DNA of 64,000 nucleotides, taken from positions 248,001 to 312,000 of the forward strand of contig NC_019892.1 in NCBI RefSeq assembly GCF_000242455.2, read 5' to 3'. Positions 34,106-42,815 of this stretch are shown here, piece after piece (position 1 is the stretch's first letter; every line of letters starts with the position of its first letter). Under the pieces are notes generated by a model, which was not told where the DNA came from, did not search any database, and saw only the letters and a list, made by a program, of their open reading frames with translations. The stretch is from Singulisphaera acidiphila DSM 18658. Lineage in GTDB: Bacteria > Planctomycetota > Planctomycetia > Isosphaerales > Isosphaeraceae. The translations under genes and the position numbers were made by a program.

Positions 34106-34618
34106 ATGCAAGACGACCTGTTTGCCCTGTACGAGTACAACCGCTGGGCCACCGCCCATCTCGTCAAGGCCGTTGGGCAACTCTCTCCCGAGCAGTACGG
34201 TCAGGAACCGGTCCCCGGCTGGTCCTCGGTCCGCGACACGATGATCCATGTGGCCGGCGCTACCGACATCTGGTCCCGCCGGCTCCAGGGGGAGACCGTC
34301 ACCTCGAGGCCGACCGAACAGGAGTTGCCCACCCTCGACGACGTCGTCCGGCTCTTCGACAAAGCGCACGACGCGTTCGACCGTCTGCTCCCCACGCTCA
34401 CGCCTGAGCAGCTCGCGACGATCCTGGCGTACCGCAACCTGGCGGGCGACGATTTCCAACTGCCGGTCTGGGCCATCCTCCGCCACGTGGTCAACCACGC
34501 GACCTACCACCGGGGCCAGATCGCCTCGAAACTCAAGCGGCTCGGCGCCAATTGCCCGGATACCGACTTCGTGTTCTGGGTGATCGAGAAGACGCAGGGG
34601 ATCGCACTTTCACGTTGA
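34106..34618 (+). CDS. DinB-family metal-dependent protein
   Basis: A 170-residue four-helix DinB/YfiT-like protein. The likely metal-binding histidines are His48 (DTMIHVAG), His131 and His135 (VVNHATYHRGQI), which is the family pattern. ATG 34106 has AGGAG ten bases upstream; a TTG two codons earlier is less likely. DinB-fold proteins include thiol-dependent S-transferases for bacillithiol or mycothiol and damage-inducible proteins. No thiol-biosynthesis gene is adjacent, so the reaction is open. It is the only gene between the hemX promoter region and the riboswitch-sugE unit. Confidence 0.88.
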   Translation: MQDDLFALYEYNRWATAHLVKAVGQLSPEQYGQEPVPGWSSVRDTMIHVAGATDIWSRRLQGETVTSRPTEQELPTLDDVVRLFDKAHDAFDRLLPTLTPEQLATILAYRNLAGDDFQLPVWAILRHVVNHATYHRGQIASKLKRLGANCPDTDFVFWVIEKTQGIALSR

Positions 34619-34643
34619 CAACACATGATTTTCCGCTTTTTTT

Positions 34644-34723
34644 CTGGGACCGCGGGTGCCCCGCCCGCCTCTTCAATTCTAAAAATTGCATTCATAGAGC
34701 GGGCGGGGTGCTGTCCGTCCCAG
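34644..34723. repeat. Complete palindromic REP/MITE-like element
   Basis: The left arm (34644-34668, starting CTGGGACCGCGGGTGCCCCG) and right arm (34699-34723, ending CTGTCCGTCCCAG) are inverted copies. The outer seven bases and the inner ten (CCCCGCCCGC) pair perfectly, with a mismatched block between, around a 30-base AT-rich loop. Left-arm copies occur at 20559 and 61491. Confidence 0.75.
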
Positions 34724-34775
34724 GATAAAAAGGGAGAACGTGGCCCGACCCTTGCCACTGGGCGTAATATGATAC

Positions 34776-34845
34776 TGTGGGGACGACCCCATGCTTCGTG
34801 GGGACTGTTCCCACGCCAAGCTCGAATCGTGCGGGGACGACCCCG
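34776..34845 (+). ncRNA. Guanidine-II (mini-ykkC) riboswitch
   Basis: Two short hairpins with identical ACGA tetraloops: GGGG-ACGA-CCCC at 34779-34790 (extended by a T-A pair) and CGGGG-ACGA-CCCCG at 34832-34845. Two C/G-closed hairpins with ACGR loops separated by up to about 40 bases define the mini-ykkC motif, which binds guanidinium. The second hairpin ends 26 bases before the sugE start and close to its AGGAG, as expected for translational control. An extra hairpin with a different loop (about 34797-34815) lies between them. Confidence 0.88.
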
Positions 34846-34870
34846 TAGCTCTCCTCTCCAGGAGAAAGCT

Positions 34871-35191
34871 ATGGCTTGGGTTGTCCTGGTCATTGCCGGC
34901 CTGTTCGAAATCGGTTGGGCGGTCTGCCTGAAGTACACGAAGGGGTTCACGCAACCCTGGCCGACCTTCGGATTCGTGGCCTTCATGTTCGCCAGCGTTT
35001 ACTTGCTTGGGGTGGCCCTCAAGTCGCTTCCGCTGGGAACGGCCTATACGGTCTGGACCGGAATCGGCGCCGTCGGCACCGTTGTGTTCGGGATTCTCCT
35101 GCTGGGTGAGTCTCCCGACCTCCGTCGCCTGGCCTGCATTATGCTCATCCTTGCAGGCGTTGTTGGGCTCAAGCTCACCTCGTCGCATTAG
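34871..35191 (+). CDS. sugE: Guanidinium exporter, SMR family
   Basis: A 106-residue, four-helix small multidrug resistance protein of the SugE/Gdx branch, exchanging guanidinium for protons across the inner membrane as an antiparallel dimer. The essential glutamate is Glu13 in IAGLFEIGWAVCLKY; GTAYTVWTGIGAVGT in helix 3 and GVVGLKL at the end are branch-typical. ATG 34871 has AGGAG six bases upstream. The mini-ykkC riboswitch in its leader independently supports guanidinium export rather than quaternary ammonium resistance. Confidence 0.95.
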   Translation: MAWVVLVIAGLFEIGWAVCLKYTKGFTQPWPTFGFVAFMFASVYLLGVALKSLPLGTAYTVWTGIGAVGTVVFGILLLGESPDLRRLACIMLILAGVVGLKLTSSH

Positions 35192-35321
35192 GATATAGGA
35201 TCGAGCCCAGAAAGAAACCCCATTCGCCTGAGAAGCTTCGCTTGCCTCAGAACACCTATGAGAGATCAAGCGGATTGAAGCCCATCGCCCTTGGTTGGCC
35301 CAAGGGCTGGTGGGATGCCAC

Positions 35322-37931
35322 TCACAACCTTGGATCCACGGGTTCGCTCTCCAGGGCGAGGACGCCGAAGACGCATTCGTGAACCCTGCGGAGCGGCTCT
35401 CGTCGGACGAACCGCTCCAAGGCTTCGAGGCCGAGGGCGAACTCGCCCAGGGCCAACGACCGCTTCCTGCCCAGGCCGCGCGAGCGGAGCCGCACCAGGT
35501 TTTCCTCCGTCGTGTAGTCGGGGCCGTAGATGATCCGCAGGTATTCGCGGCCACGGCACTTCACGGCGGGCTGGGAGAGGCCTCGAGATCCGCGGTGGAT
35601 GAAGTTCAAGGGCTTGACGACCATCCCTTCGCCCCCTCGGGCCGTGAGCTCTTCCCACCAGGCGATCCCCGCCGCCTGACTCGCCGGATCGGTCACATCC
35701 ACGACCAAGGACGGGGTCGCTCGTAAGAGTTCAGGGTCGGCCCGGCAGAGGTCGGCCAAGGTTGTCATGTGCCAAAGATGATCCTTGTCCGCATGAACCT
35801 GGCCCTCGGTGGCGAGCAGGTGGAACGGGGCAAGCTTCAAGTCCGCCAGCGACTCCACCGACCAGCAATACTGCCGATAAGCGGCGACGAACCGGCCGAT
35901 GTCCTCCCCTCGGAGACGATAGGCGGCTGCGATCCCGGTGAGTTTTTCGCGTTCCTCTCCATTCAGGCGGCTTGCCGACTGCTCCAGGGCGGCGATCGCG
36001 GGCGGAAGCGCGGCGGAACCCGCTGCGCCGACTGCGGCATATTGGGTTCGCAAGAGCTCCTGGGCTTTGGCCGACCAGGGCATCAACTCGCAGTCGAGGC
36101 AGGCCCAGGCCGTATTGAGCTGGTCCCAGAGGCCGGTGGCGTCGAGGGCCGATCGGACCCGATCGAGAAATCGCCGCTCCAGATCGGTGTCGTTGAAGAA
36201 CCGTCGCCCCGTGCGCGTGGTGACGATCCCGAGTTCGCCCGTGGTGACGCCGAACCGATCCCAGGCCGCCGCCTCGTCGCGGCAGAGGACGACCACGGCT
36301 CTTGAACCCATGTGCTTTTCTTCGCAGACCACCTGCGGGACCCCTTGGCTCCGGTAGTAGGCGAACGCCTCGGCGGGGTGCTCGAGCAGGCCGGGCTCGC
36401 GACTGGTTTCGCAGGGCGACATGGTGGGGGGCAGATAGATCAGCCACCTCGGGTCGACGGCGAACCGGCTCATCACTTCCAGGGCCGCCACGGCGTTCTC
36501 TTCGCGGATCGTGACGTTCCCCCTGAGCCGGGTCGGGATGATCCGCTTGCCCAGTACGTCCTCGGCGTCGAGTACCTGATCGTGCGACTGCTGCGCGGAG
36601 AGGGCTGGGGCCTGGGCCTCGGCGGGGGGTAGGAAGGGGCGCGTGGGGACGCAGTACGTCCTTGCGGCGGGGACCGAGACGAACTCGCCCTCCGGATAGC
36701 GCAGGGCGGTCAGCCTGCCGCCGAAGACGCAGCCGGTGTCGATGTTGACCGTGCGATTGAGCCACTCGGGCGATGGAACCGGTGTATGTCCATAGACGAC
36801 CTGCGCCGATCCCCGATATTCCTTGGCCCAATCGTAGCGGATGGGGAGGCCGAACTCGTCGGTCTCGCCGGTCGTTTCGCCGTAGAGGGCGAAGTCGCGG
36901 ACCTTGCCTGAGCCTCGCCCTTGCATCTCCGCGCGCATCCCGGCGTGGGCGACGACCAGGCGGCCGCCATCGAGGACGTAGTGGCTCACCAGGCTGTCGA
37001 GGAACTCGGCGACTTCCTTCGCAAACGGGGTGCGCAGCTCGCCGGGGATCGCCTCGATCTCGGCCAGCGTCTCGGCCAGCCCATGCGTGATCTGGACGTT
37101 CTTCCCCAGGAGCTTTTTGACGAGCTTGACGTCGTGGTTGCCGGGGACGCAGAGCGCGGAGCCGTGGACCACCATGTTTCGCACCAGCCGGACGACGTCG
37201 AGGACACGTGGGCCACGATCGACGAGGTCGCCGAGGAAGATCGCCTTCCGGCCCTCAGGGTGAGTATAAATGGGCCCGCTGGCGAGCAAAGGCCCGCCGA
37301 GGGCCTCGGCCGAGACGGTGTAGCCCAGTCGCTCCAGGATCAATTCCAGCTCATCACCGCAGCCGTGGACGTCGCCGATGATGTCGAACGGACCTTGCTC
37401 ATTGCGCCTGTCGTTCCAGAGCGGCGTCCGCTCGACGGTCGCCGCGTCGACCATGGCCGGGGTCTCCATGACGAAGACGTAGCGGAACCCTTCCTTGCGA
37501 AGACTTCGGAGCGAGCGCTGGAGCTGTGTCGTCTGGTTGCGGACGACGTGGGGGCCGAAGTCACGGTCGGGCCGCGCCTGGTTCCGCTCGTGGCAGACCT
37601 TTTCCGGGAGGGCGAGCACGAGAGCCACGGGAAGGCAGTGGTACTGCCTCGCCAGCGCAACGAGCGGTTTGCGGGCCTCGGCCTGGACGTTGGTGGCGTC
37701 GATCACCGTCAGCTTCCCGAGGGCCAGCCGTTTCCCGGCGATGAACCGGAGTACCTCGAAGGCCTCCGTGGTGACGCCCTGGTCGTTCTCATCGTCGCTG
37801 ATCATCCCTCGGCAAGCGTCCGACGAGAGAATCTCGGTCGGCAAGAAGTGTTTCCGCGCAAAGGTGCTCTTACCCGAACCACTGGGACCGATCAGGATGA
37901 CGAGGCTGAGCTTGGGGATCTTGAAAGTCAT
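35322..37931 (-). CDS. pnkp: Polynucleotide kinase-phosphatase-ligase (RNA repair)
   Basis: Bacterial Pnkp heals and seals cleaved RNA: 5' kinase, 2',3' phosphatase and ATP-dependent ligase. The 869 residues match the length of Clostridium thermocellum Pnkp (870). Kinase: P-loop GPSGSGKST (15-23). Metallophosphatase: GDVHG (186-190), GDLVDRGP and GNHD. Ligase: motif I lysine 539 in EKHMGSR, with EGMVVKP and VKCRGREYLRIIYG further on. ATG 37931 gives the family start; an upstream extension is not conserved. It follows hen1 by 123 bp on the same strand. Pnkp alone joins poorly; Hen1 activates it and methylates the break so that the repaired RNA resists recutting by ribotoxins. Confidence 0.96.
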   Translation of the reverse strand: MTFKIPKLSLVILIGPSGSGKSTFARKHFLPTEILSSDACRGMISDDENDQGVTTEAFEVLRFIAGKRLALGKLTVIDATNVQAEARKPLVALARQYHCLPVALVLALPEKVCHERNQARPDRDFGPHVVRNQTTQLQRSLRSLRKEGFRYVFVMETPAMVDAATVERTPLWNDRRNEQGPFDIIGDVHGCGDELELILERLGYTVSAEALGGPLLASGPIYTHPEGRKAIFLGDLVDRGPRVLDVVRLVRNMVVHGSALCVPGNHDVKLVKKLLGKNVQITHGLAETLAEIEAIPGELRTPFAKEVAEFLDSLVSHYVLDGGRLVVAHAGMRAEMQGRGSGKVRDFALYGETTGETDEFGLPIRYDWAKEYRGSAQVVYGHTPVPSPEWLNRTVNIDTGCVFGGRLTALRYPEGEFVSVPAARTYCVPTRPFLPPAEAQAPALSAQQSHDQVLDAEDVLGKRIIPTRLRGNVTIREENAVAALEVMSRFAVDPRWLIYLPPTMSPCETSREPGLLEHPAEAFAYYRSQGVPQVVCEEKHMGSRAVVVLCRDEAAAWDRFGVTTGELGIVTTRTGRRFFNDTDLERRFLDRVRSALDATGLWDQLNTAWACLDCELMPWSAKAQELLRTQYAAVGAAGSAALPPAIAALEQSASRLNGEEREKLTGIAAAYRLRGEDIGRFVAAYRQYCWSVESLADLKLAPFHLLATEGQVHADKDHLWHMTTLADLCRADPELLRATPSLVVDVTDPASQAAGIAWWEELTARGGEGMVVKPLNFIHRGSRGLSQPAVKCRGREYLRIIYGPDYTTEENLVRLRSRGLGRKRSLALGEFALGLEALERFVRREPLRRVHECVFGVLALESEPVDPRL

Positions 37932-38054
37932 TGGTCGCCGCTCGGGATTCGGATAATTATTGTATTGTTGGGTGCTTGCGTGCAGTTGTGGTGTTTTGGA
38001 TGATGAGCTGTGCCTGCTCCCCAAGAGAGTGCGCTGGTAAGCGCGAGGAAGCTT

Positions 38055-39458
38055 TCAGTCGCGCTCGAACACGCCCATCTGCGTCGGTGGGCCGAGTTCC
38101 CCGTCTTCGGGGCCAATGGGGAGGAACTTGATCGAGTAGCCGAACCGCGTGGCGATGGCTTGGGCCCAGGCCTGGAACTCCGCTCGGGTCCACTCGAAGC
38201 GGTGGTCCGGGTGTCTGAGGCGCTCGGCTCCAACGTTTTCCCAGGTCACGTTGTATTCCCGGTTCGGCGTGGTGAGCACGACCGTCCGGGGCCTGGCGAA
38301 CTCGAACAGGACGCGCTCGAAGGCGAGGAGCCGGGGCGGGTCAAGGTGCTCGATAACCTCGACCACGGCGGCGGCGTCGAAGCCCTCCAGCCGGCGGTCG
38401 CGGTACATGAGCGACCCCTGGATCAGCTTGATCCGTCCTTCCTGGTTGGTGGGGAGGCGATCGAGCTTCAGCCGGTCCTGCGCGATTTCGAGCGTGCGGA
38501 TCGAGACGTCCATGCCGACGATTTCCTCGAACTGCTTGTCCTTGAGCAAGTTGCGGAGCAGCTTCCCCTCGCCGCAGCCCAGGTCGAGCACCTTCCGGGC
38601 CTTGCTGGCGCGCAGAGCCGCCAGGACCGAGCCCAGGCGCTGCTCGTTCAGGCTGAGGGGATTCTCCAGGGCTGCCTCGACCTTCTCGGCTGGCTGTTCG
38701 TCGCTTGCGCCTTCGGCCTCGATCGGCTGCTCCTCATCGATGAGGCGGGCCAAGGCCTCACGGAAGAGGCTCGAGCGGAACTTCAAGTAACGCTTGGCGA
38801 TCTCCTCGCGCTCCGGGTGAGTGCTCAGCCACCCCTTGCCCTTGGCGAGCAGTTTCTCCAGTTCGTCATCGCCGACGAAGTAGTGCTTCTGGTTGTCGAA
38901 GACGGGGACGAGGACATACAAGTGCGTCAGCAGGTCGGAGAGCGTGGTCGTCTTCGAGACGGTCACCGAGTAATACGGACTTTCGCCCCACTCGGGAAAC
39001 CGGTCGTCGAGCGGGTGGCGCTCGGCCTCGACGACATAGCCGAGCGGCTCGAAAACGGCCCGCAAAAAGGGCTCGCCGCCACGCACGGCGAGAATGTCGA
39101 GCCGGGCCGAGAGGGGGCGCGGAGCCGCTGCCAGCTCGGGCCGATCGTTACAGCGCCCCTGGAGCGCGGAGCCGTAAACTTGCGAGATCGCCACACTCAG
39201 AAAGGACGAGGCCGCGTAGGGCCGGTCGTTGACGTACTGAGCGAGCAGACCCTCCCCTGCCCCCTTGCCCCGGACGACGCCCACCGTGTCCACGTCTAGG
39301 AGCAGGCAGGCCGAACAACGGCCGGCGTCGGCTTCTTGATAGAAGACGTGCGCCTGGCCGAAGCTGAGGTCGTAACTTTGGAAGCGGTCGGGGTGTTTGT
39401 GCAGCAGGTAGCCGAGGTCGGTGGCGGGCGATTGCGTCGTCGTGATCGTCAGGAGCAT
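38055..39458 (-). CDS. hen1: RNA 3'-terminal 2'-O-methyltransferase Hen1
   Basis: Hen1 methylates the 2'-OH of the 3' end at an RNA break before Pnkp ligates it. The 467-residue protein has the bacterial N-terminal domain (MLLTITTTQSPATDLGYLLH, then AHVFYQEA) that activates the Pnkp ligase. The C-terminal methyltransferase has the SAM motif VLDLGCGEGKLL (near 290), the metal site EVIEHLD with the later PNREYN, and RHPDHRFEWTRAEF. ATG 39458 gives the canonical start. It lies directly upstream of pnkp. Both halves are complete, so the repair system looks functional. Confidence 0.96.
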   Translation of the reverse strand: MLLTITTTQSPATDLGYLLHKHPDRFQSYDLSFGQAHVFYQEADAGRCSACLLLDVDTVGVVRGKGAGEGLLAQYVNDRPYAASSFLSVAISQVYGSALQGRCNDRPELAAAPRPLSARLDILAVRGGEPFLRAVFEPLGYVVEAERHPLDDRFPEWGESPYYSVTVSKTTTLSDLLTHLYVLVPVFDNQKHYFVGDDELEKLLAKGKGWLSTHPEREEIAKRYLKFRSSLFREALARLIDEEQPIEAEGASDEQPAEKVEAALENPLSLNEQRLGSVLAALRASKARKVLDLGCGEGKLLRNLLKDKQFEEIVGMDVSIRTLEIAQDRLKLDRLPTNQEGRIKLIQGSLMYRDRRLEGFDAAAVVEVIEHLDPPRLLAFERVLFEFARPRTVVLTTPNREYNVTWENVGAERLRHPDHRFEWTRAEFQAWAQAIATRFGYSIKFLPIGPEDGELGPPTQMGVFERD

Positions 39459-39758
39459 GCGCCGTCCTTGCTCGACCGAGTCGGGTCATGGCGTCGATCT
39501 GCGCTCGCCTCGGAGGAACCTTCCTCCTCGTCGATCGACAACTTCCCCGAGTATCCCCGTTCGGAGGACGTCTGGAAATGGCCGAGCGCAGTCTTGTCAT
39601 CTGCAATGACATGCCCGACCCCCGCCGAGGTTCACCAGGACACCACTGCCACTCTGGTCCAGGTCGACCGGGTGGCGGTTGCCCAGCCACCCGGATCGCT
39701 CATCCTCTGATGTGAGCCGCCTAACGAAATCGCTCCAAGTCGGTTGGGCTTGTGGGGA
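39459..39758. other. Intergenic region without visible gene
   Basis: This 300-base gap between the cupin gene's stop and the hen1 start shows no motif, hairpin or repeat that I can support. It should contain the hen1-pnkp promoter, but no clear -35/-10 pair is seen on the minus strand. Confidence 0.5.
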
Positions 39759-40202
39759 TCACTCTTCTTTCGCGTGGGCTTCGGGGACCGTGATTTGCTT
39801 CGCGTCGCGAGCGTGCAGCATCACGGCCAATAACCGGGTGCGGGTCTTGGCGTTGGGGTTCCGGGAGATCCGGTGGAGGATTCCGGTGGGTTCGTAGAAG
39901 GTCTCGCCCGCCTTGAGCGTCTTCACCGGCTGATCGTTGAGACCGAGTTCGTACTCCCCTTCCAGGACGTATCCGAAGATCGGGCCGGCATGGCGGTGGG
40001 GCTGGCTGGCTTCGCCCGGTTCGTAGGCCACCTCGACCACGCTTACTCGGGCCGCCTTCCCGTCGATTGTTTCGATCACGTCGCGCTCGGAGAGCGGCGT
40101 CACTTTCCCATGGCCTGGCTCGGCATGGTTGGCGAGAGCCAAGGAAAGGCCGCCAGCCCCGAGGGCCACGCCGACGACGGTTGCAAGCAAGAGCTTAAAC
40201 AT
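39759..40202 (-). CDS. Secreted cupin-domain protein
   Basis: A 147-residue protein with a signal peptide (MFKLLLATVVGVALGAGGLS) and one cupin barrel. Metal-binding residues are in SQPHRHAGPIFGYVLEGEYE (the H-x-H and E of cupin motif 1) and GILHRISRN (motif 2). ATG 40202 has GGGAG about nine bases upstream and overlaps the last eight bases of the upstream gene, so translation is coupled. The periplasmic location and AhpD-like partner suggest a redox or small-molecule role. Exported cupins of this kind have no firm function. Confidence 0.88.
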   Translation of the reverse strand: MFKLLLATVVGVALGAGGLSLALANHAEPGHGKVTPLSERDVIETIDGKAARVSVVEVAYEPGEASQPHRHAGPIFGYVLEGEYELGLNDQPVKTLKAGETFYEPTGILHRISRNPNAKTRTRLLAVMLHARDAKQITVPEAHAKEE

Positions 40203-40680
40203 GATTCTCTCCCGAGGGTTGATGTTGCGGCTTGGCTGGCTGGTACGTTCCGGGAACGACCCCGGAACTGATCGCGACCCGGTTCCAGCCATTGATGGTG
40301 ATCACCGCCCAGGTCAAGTCCACCAGTTCCTTCTCTGTGAATTGCGTGCTCGCTTCGGCATAGACCGAATCAGGGACGCCATGGCCGAGCTGTGTGAGCG
40401 CTTCGGCCCAGGTCAACGCCGCCCGCTCCCGCGCTGTGAAGAACGGGGCTTCCCGCCAGGCGTTGAGCAGATAGATCCGCTGCTCGGTCTCGCCCTCCGC
40501 ACGGGCGTCTTTCGTATGCATGTCGAGGCAGAAGGCACAGCCGTTGATCTGCGAGACCCGGATCTTGATCAGTTCCAGCAGGCTCGTCTCCAGCCCGCAG
40601 CTCGCGAGGTAAGCGCCGAGCCCATACATCGCCTTCAACGGCTCAGGGGCCAGCTTCATATAATTCAATCGCAGTTCCAT
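40195..40680 (-). CDS. Carboxymuconolactone-decarboxylase/AhpD-like protein
   Basis: A 161-residue all-helical protein of the CMD/AhpD family. The redox pair is Cys-x-x-Cys in INGCAFCLDMHTKDAR, followed by the conserved His, as in AhpD-type alkyl-hydroperoxidase proteins. ATG 40680 has GAGGAG about seven bases upstream. Its stop overlaps the start of the cupin gene by eight bases, a strong operon sign. It is more likely a thiol-based peroxide-reducing enzyme than a lactone decarboxylase, but the substrate is not known. Confidence 0.92.
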   Translation of the reverse strand: MELRLNYMKLAPEPLKAMYGLGAYLASCGLETSLLELIKIRVSQINGCAFCLDMHTKDARAEGETEQRIYLLNAWREAPFFTARERAALTWAEALTQLGHGVPDSVYAEASTQFTEKELVDLTWAVITINGWNRVAISSGVVPGTYQPAKPQHQPSGENHV

Positions 40681-40880
40681 CGGTTCGCTCCTCATTTTGC
40701 TTTAAAAGTCCGTCCTGGCGGCCGTGGTTCTTGGCCTCGGACAGCGAGCGCGTTCCCGCCGCCGCCCGATCATGAGTAAGGACGAGGAACGCGACGAGGC
40801 CGTGACATTGGGGCAAAGATTGCGATAGACGCAGCGGCCCAGGCGGGGCGTTGGGGGGAATCCGAGACAGGTCGGATGGG

Positions 40881-42815
40881 TCAACGGGCGGAGGGGCGTT
40901 CCTTCGATTGCACGGCCGGCGGTTTGCCCTGAAAGAATTCTTCCATGAAAGTGTTGCGGGCTCCGGGGCGGGTCAGGTCCTGACCGTCTTGCGTGAGGGC
41001 GAGGAAGAGGATCAGCATGTCATCGGTGGTGGCTTCCCCCCAGAGGACGTCCTGAGGCGGCTGATTTGGGTTATGGGGGTTTCGGGATGAGTTGTCGTAT
41101 AAACCTTCGATTTGAATGATCGAGCCGGCCGGGATTGAGAGCGGCTCGCGAAGATAGTACGTGTCCTGGCGGTTGAAGTCCCAGTCGTCGATGGCGATCA
41201 ACGGCTGAATTCGGCCTCCAGGGAGTAGAACAGTCGCGCGGAATCGCCGGCCGAGCCAATGCATGTGGGGGGTCATCGCGTGGAGTGCGACGGGGATCGG
41301 GACGTTCAGGTTGGCGACGACCTGGATCGTGGGATCATCGGCCGGGAGGCGGAATTTGCCGACGTCCGGGCAGGCGGAGACCCATTCGAGTGCCTGGCGA
41401 ACGGGGGTCTTTGAGAGGTAGAGGCCGAGCCGGGTGCAGTCGGACTCGGCCTTGCCGCTCGGATGGTAGTGAACCTGCATCACGACGTCGGCGTTTCGCG
41501 GCAGCTCCAGGCCGATCCCCGCGCCGAAGGGATGGGCGTCGTTGCCGGGGGTCCAGCCGCCGAGGAGTCCGAAAATTTGATCGCCGGTGAAGCCCGAAAA
41601 GCAGGGATAGCCAGGCATCGGATCGTCGGCGTCGCGCTGGCGGCCCAGTCCTCGGGTGTCGACGTACCCGAACGTGTGGTGAACCACACGCGGGTTCCCT
41701 GGCTTGACCTCGATCGCGGTCAGGAATCGATCTTGGGGAAGGGCCGTGGGCATGACGAAACAGCGGTACAAGTCGTCACCACTTGCCGGAACCCGAAAGG
41801 GCTGGTCCATCGCGACGACCAGATCGGGGGGGCCGAGAGACCATTCCGGGGTGGGGATGCTTGCGGGTGGGGGCTCGTCGGTCTCAGGTTGGCCTTCGGG
41901 AGCGCCGGCGGCCGCCCAGGTCTGGAGTGTCTTGATTTCCGAGGCCAGGAGCGTGCGATCGTGCTTGAGAGGCGGGCCGATCCCTGGCACCGGTTTCCAA
42001 GGGGGCATCAACCGCTGCTCGGTGACGGCCGCCAGGTCGCCGGCCCGTTTCGCGGCTTGCGTGTAGGTGGTGAGGGAGAACGGGCCGGACTGGCCCGGCT
42101 GGTGGCAAGGTTGGCAACTGTGCTGAAGGATGGGAGCCACGTCACGATGATACGTTGGCGCAATTATGTCCTCTTGGATGCGGGGCCGCTCAGGTGGGGG
42201 ACATCCCACCGGCTCGAGGTAGATCGCTGGCACCGGCCGATCGGAGAGCACGGCCTCGATCGCGCTGCGCACGCCCGAATGGGCCGTGCCAGGCTCATGC
42301 TCCCCATCTCCCGGCGTGGGGGGCTGGCCGTTGATCCGGCCTCGGTAGCGCAGGCGTCCCGCGTCGTCGAGCACGAAAACTTCCGGAACGCGCTTCACTC
42401 CGAACTGGCGGACGATGCTGCCGTCCCGGTCGTGAGCGATTGTGGGAAGCACAATCTTGTGTTCTTGTTTGTCTTTTTCGATGGTCTCGCGAGCCGCAAC
42501 GGGATCGACGCAAACCCCCGCCAGGAAGAGGCGGTTTGCGGGGAAGTCGGTCGCGAGCCGGGCGAGGGTCGTCAATGACTCGGCGGGGAGCGGGCATTCT
42601 CGGGAATAGAAGAGAACGACCGCGACTCCCGCAACCGGCGCCTGGAAATCAAGCTTTTCGCCGTCGAGGGAGCGCGTGACGACGCCTTGCTTCAAGAAGG
42701 GAGGCTCTGTGACCTGGAGGTGTTCCCAGTCGGCCGGGGCATTGGCCCACCAGGCCGCCAGGGCTCCGGCCATGAGGGCCAGTAGCCCGCAGGCCGTTAG
42801 CCTTGGCAAGCTCAC
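40881..42815 (-). CDS. Thioredoxin-cytochrome-PHM copper monooxygenase fusion
   Basis: A 644-residue exported protein with three redox modules. After an N-terminal hydrophobic helix (about 8-26), residues 45-190 form a TlpA/redoxin fold with only one active-site cysteine, Cys74 in SRECPLPAES. Next is a haem-c motif C234-QP-CH238. The C-terminal 300 residues resemble the copper type II ascorbate-dependent monooxygenase (PHM/DBM) fold, with His379-His380 (VVHHTFG), His449 and His451 (VHYHPSG) and PHMH at 516-519. The GTG start at 42815 has AAGGA about eight bases upstream and overlaps the lipoprotein stop by four bases. The likely role is extracytoplasmic oxidation using electrons passed through the haem; the substrate is unknown. 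Confidence 0.85.
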   Translation of the reverse strand: MSLPRLTACGLLALMAGALAAWWANAPADWEHLQVTEPPFLKQGVVTRSLDGEKLDFQAPVAGVAVVLFYSRECPLPAESLTTLARLATDFPANRLFLAGVCVDPVAARETIEKDKQEHKIVLPTIAHDRDGSIVRQFGVKRVPEVFVLDDAGRLRYRGRINGQPPTPGDGEHEPGTAHSGVRSAIEAVLSDRPVPAIYLEPVGCPPPERPRIQEDIIAPTYHRDVAPILQHSCQPCHQPGQSGPFSLTTYTQAAKRAGDLAAVTEQRLMPPWKPVPGIGPPLKHDRTLLASEIKTLQTWAAAGAPEGQPETDEPPPASIPTPEWSLGPPDLVVAMDQPFRVPASGDDLYRCFVMPTALPQDRFLTAIEVKPGNPRVVHHTFGYVDTRGLGRQRDADDPMPGYPCFSGFTGDQIFGLLGGWTPGNDAHPFGAGIGLELPRNADVVMQVHYHPSGKAESDCTRLGLYLSKTPVRQALEWVSACPDVGKFRLPADDPTIQVVANLNVPIPVALHAMTPHMHWLGRRFRATVLLPGGRIQPLIAIDDWDFNRQDTYYLREPLSIPAGSIIQIEGLYDNSSRNPHNPNQPPQDVLWGEATTDDMLILFLALTQDGQDLTRPGARNTFMEEFFQGKPPAVQSKERPSAR

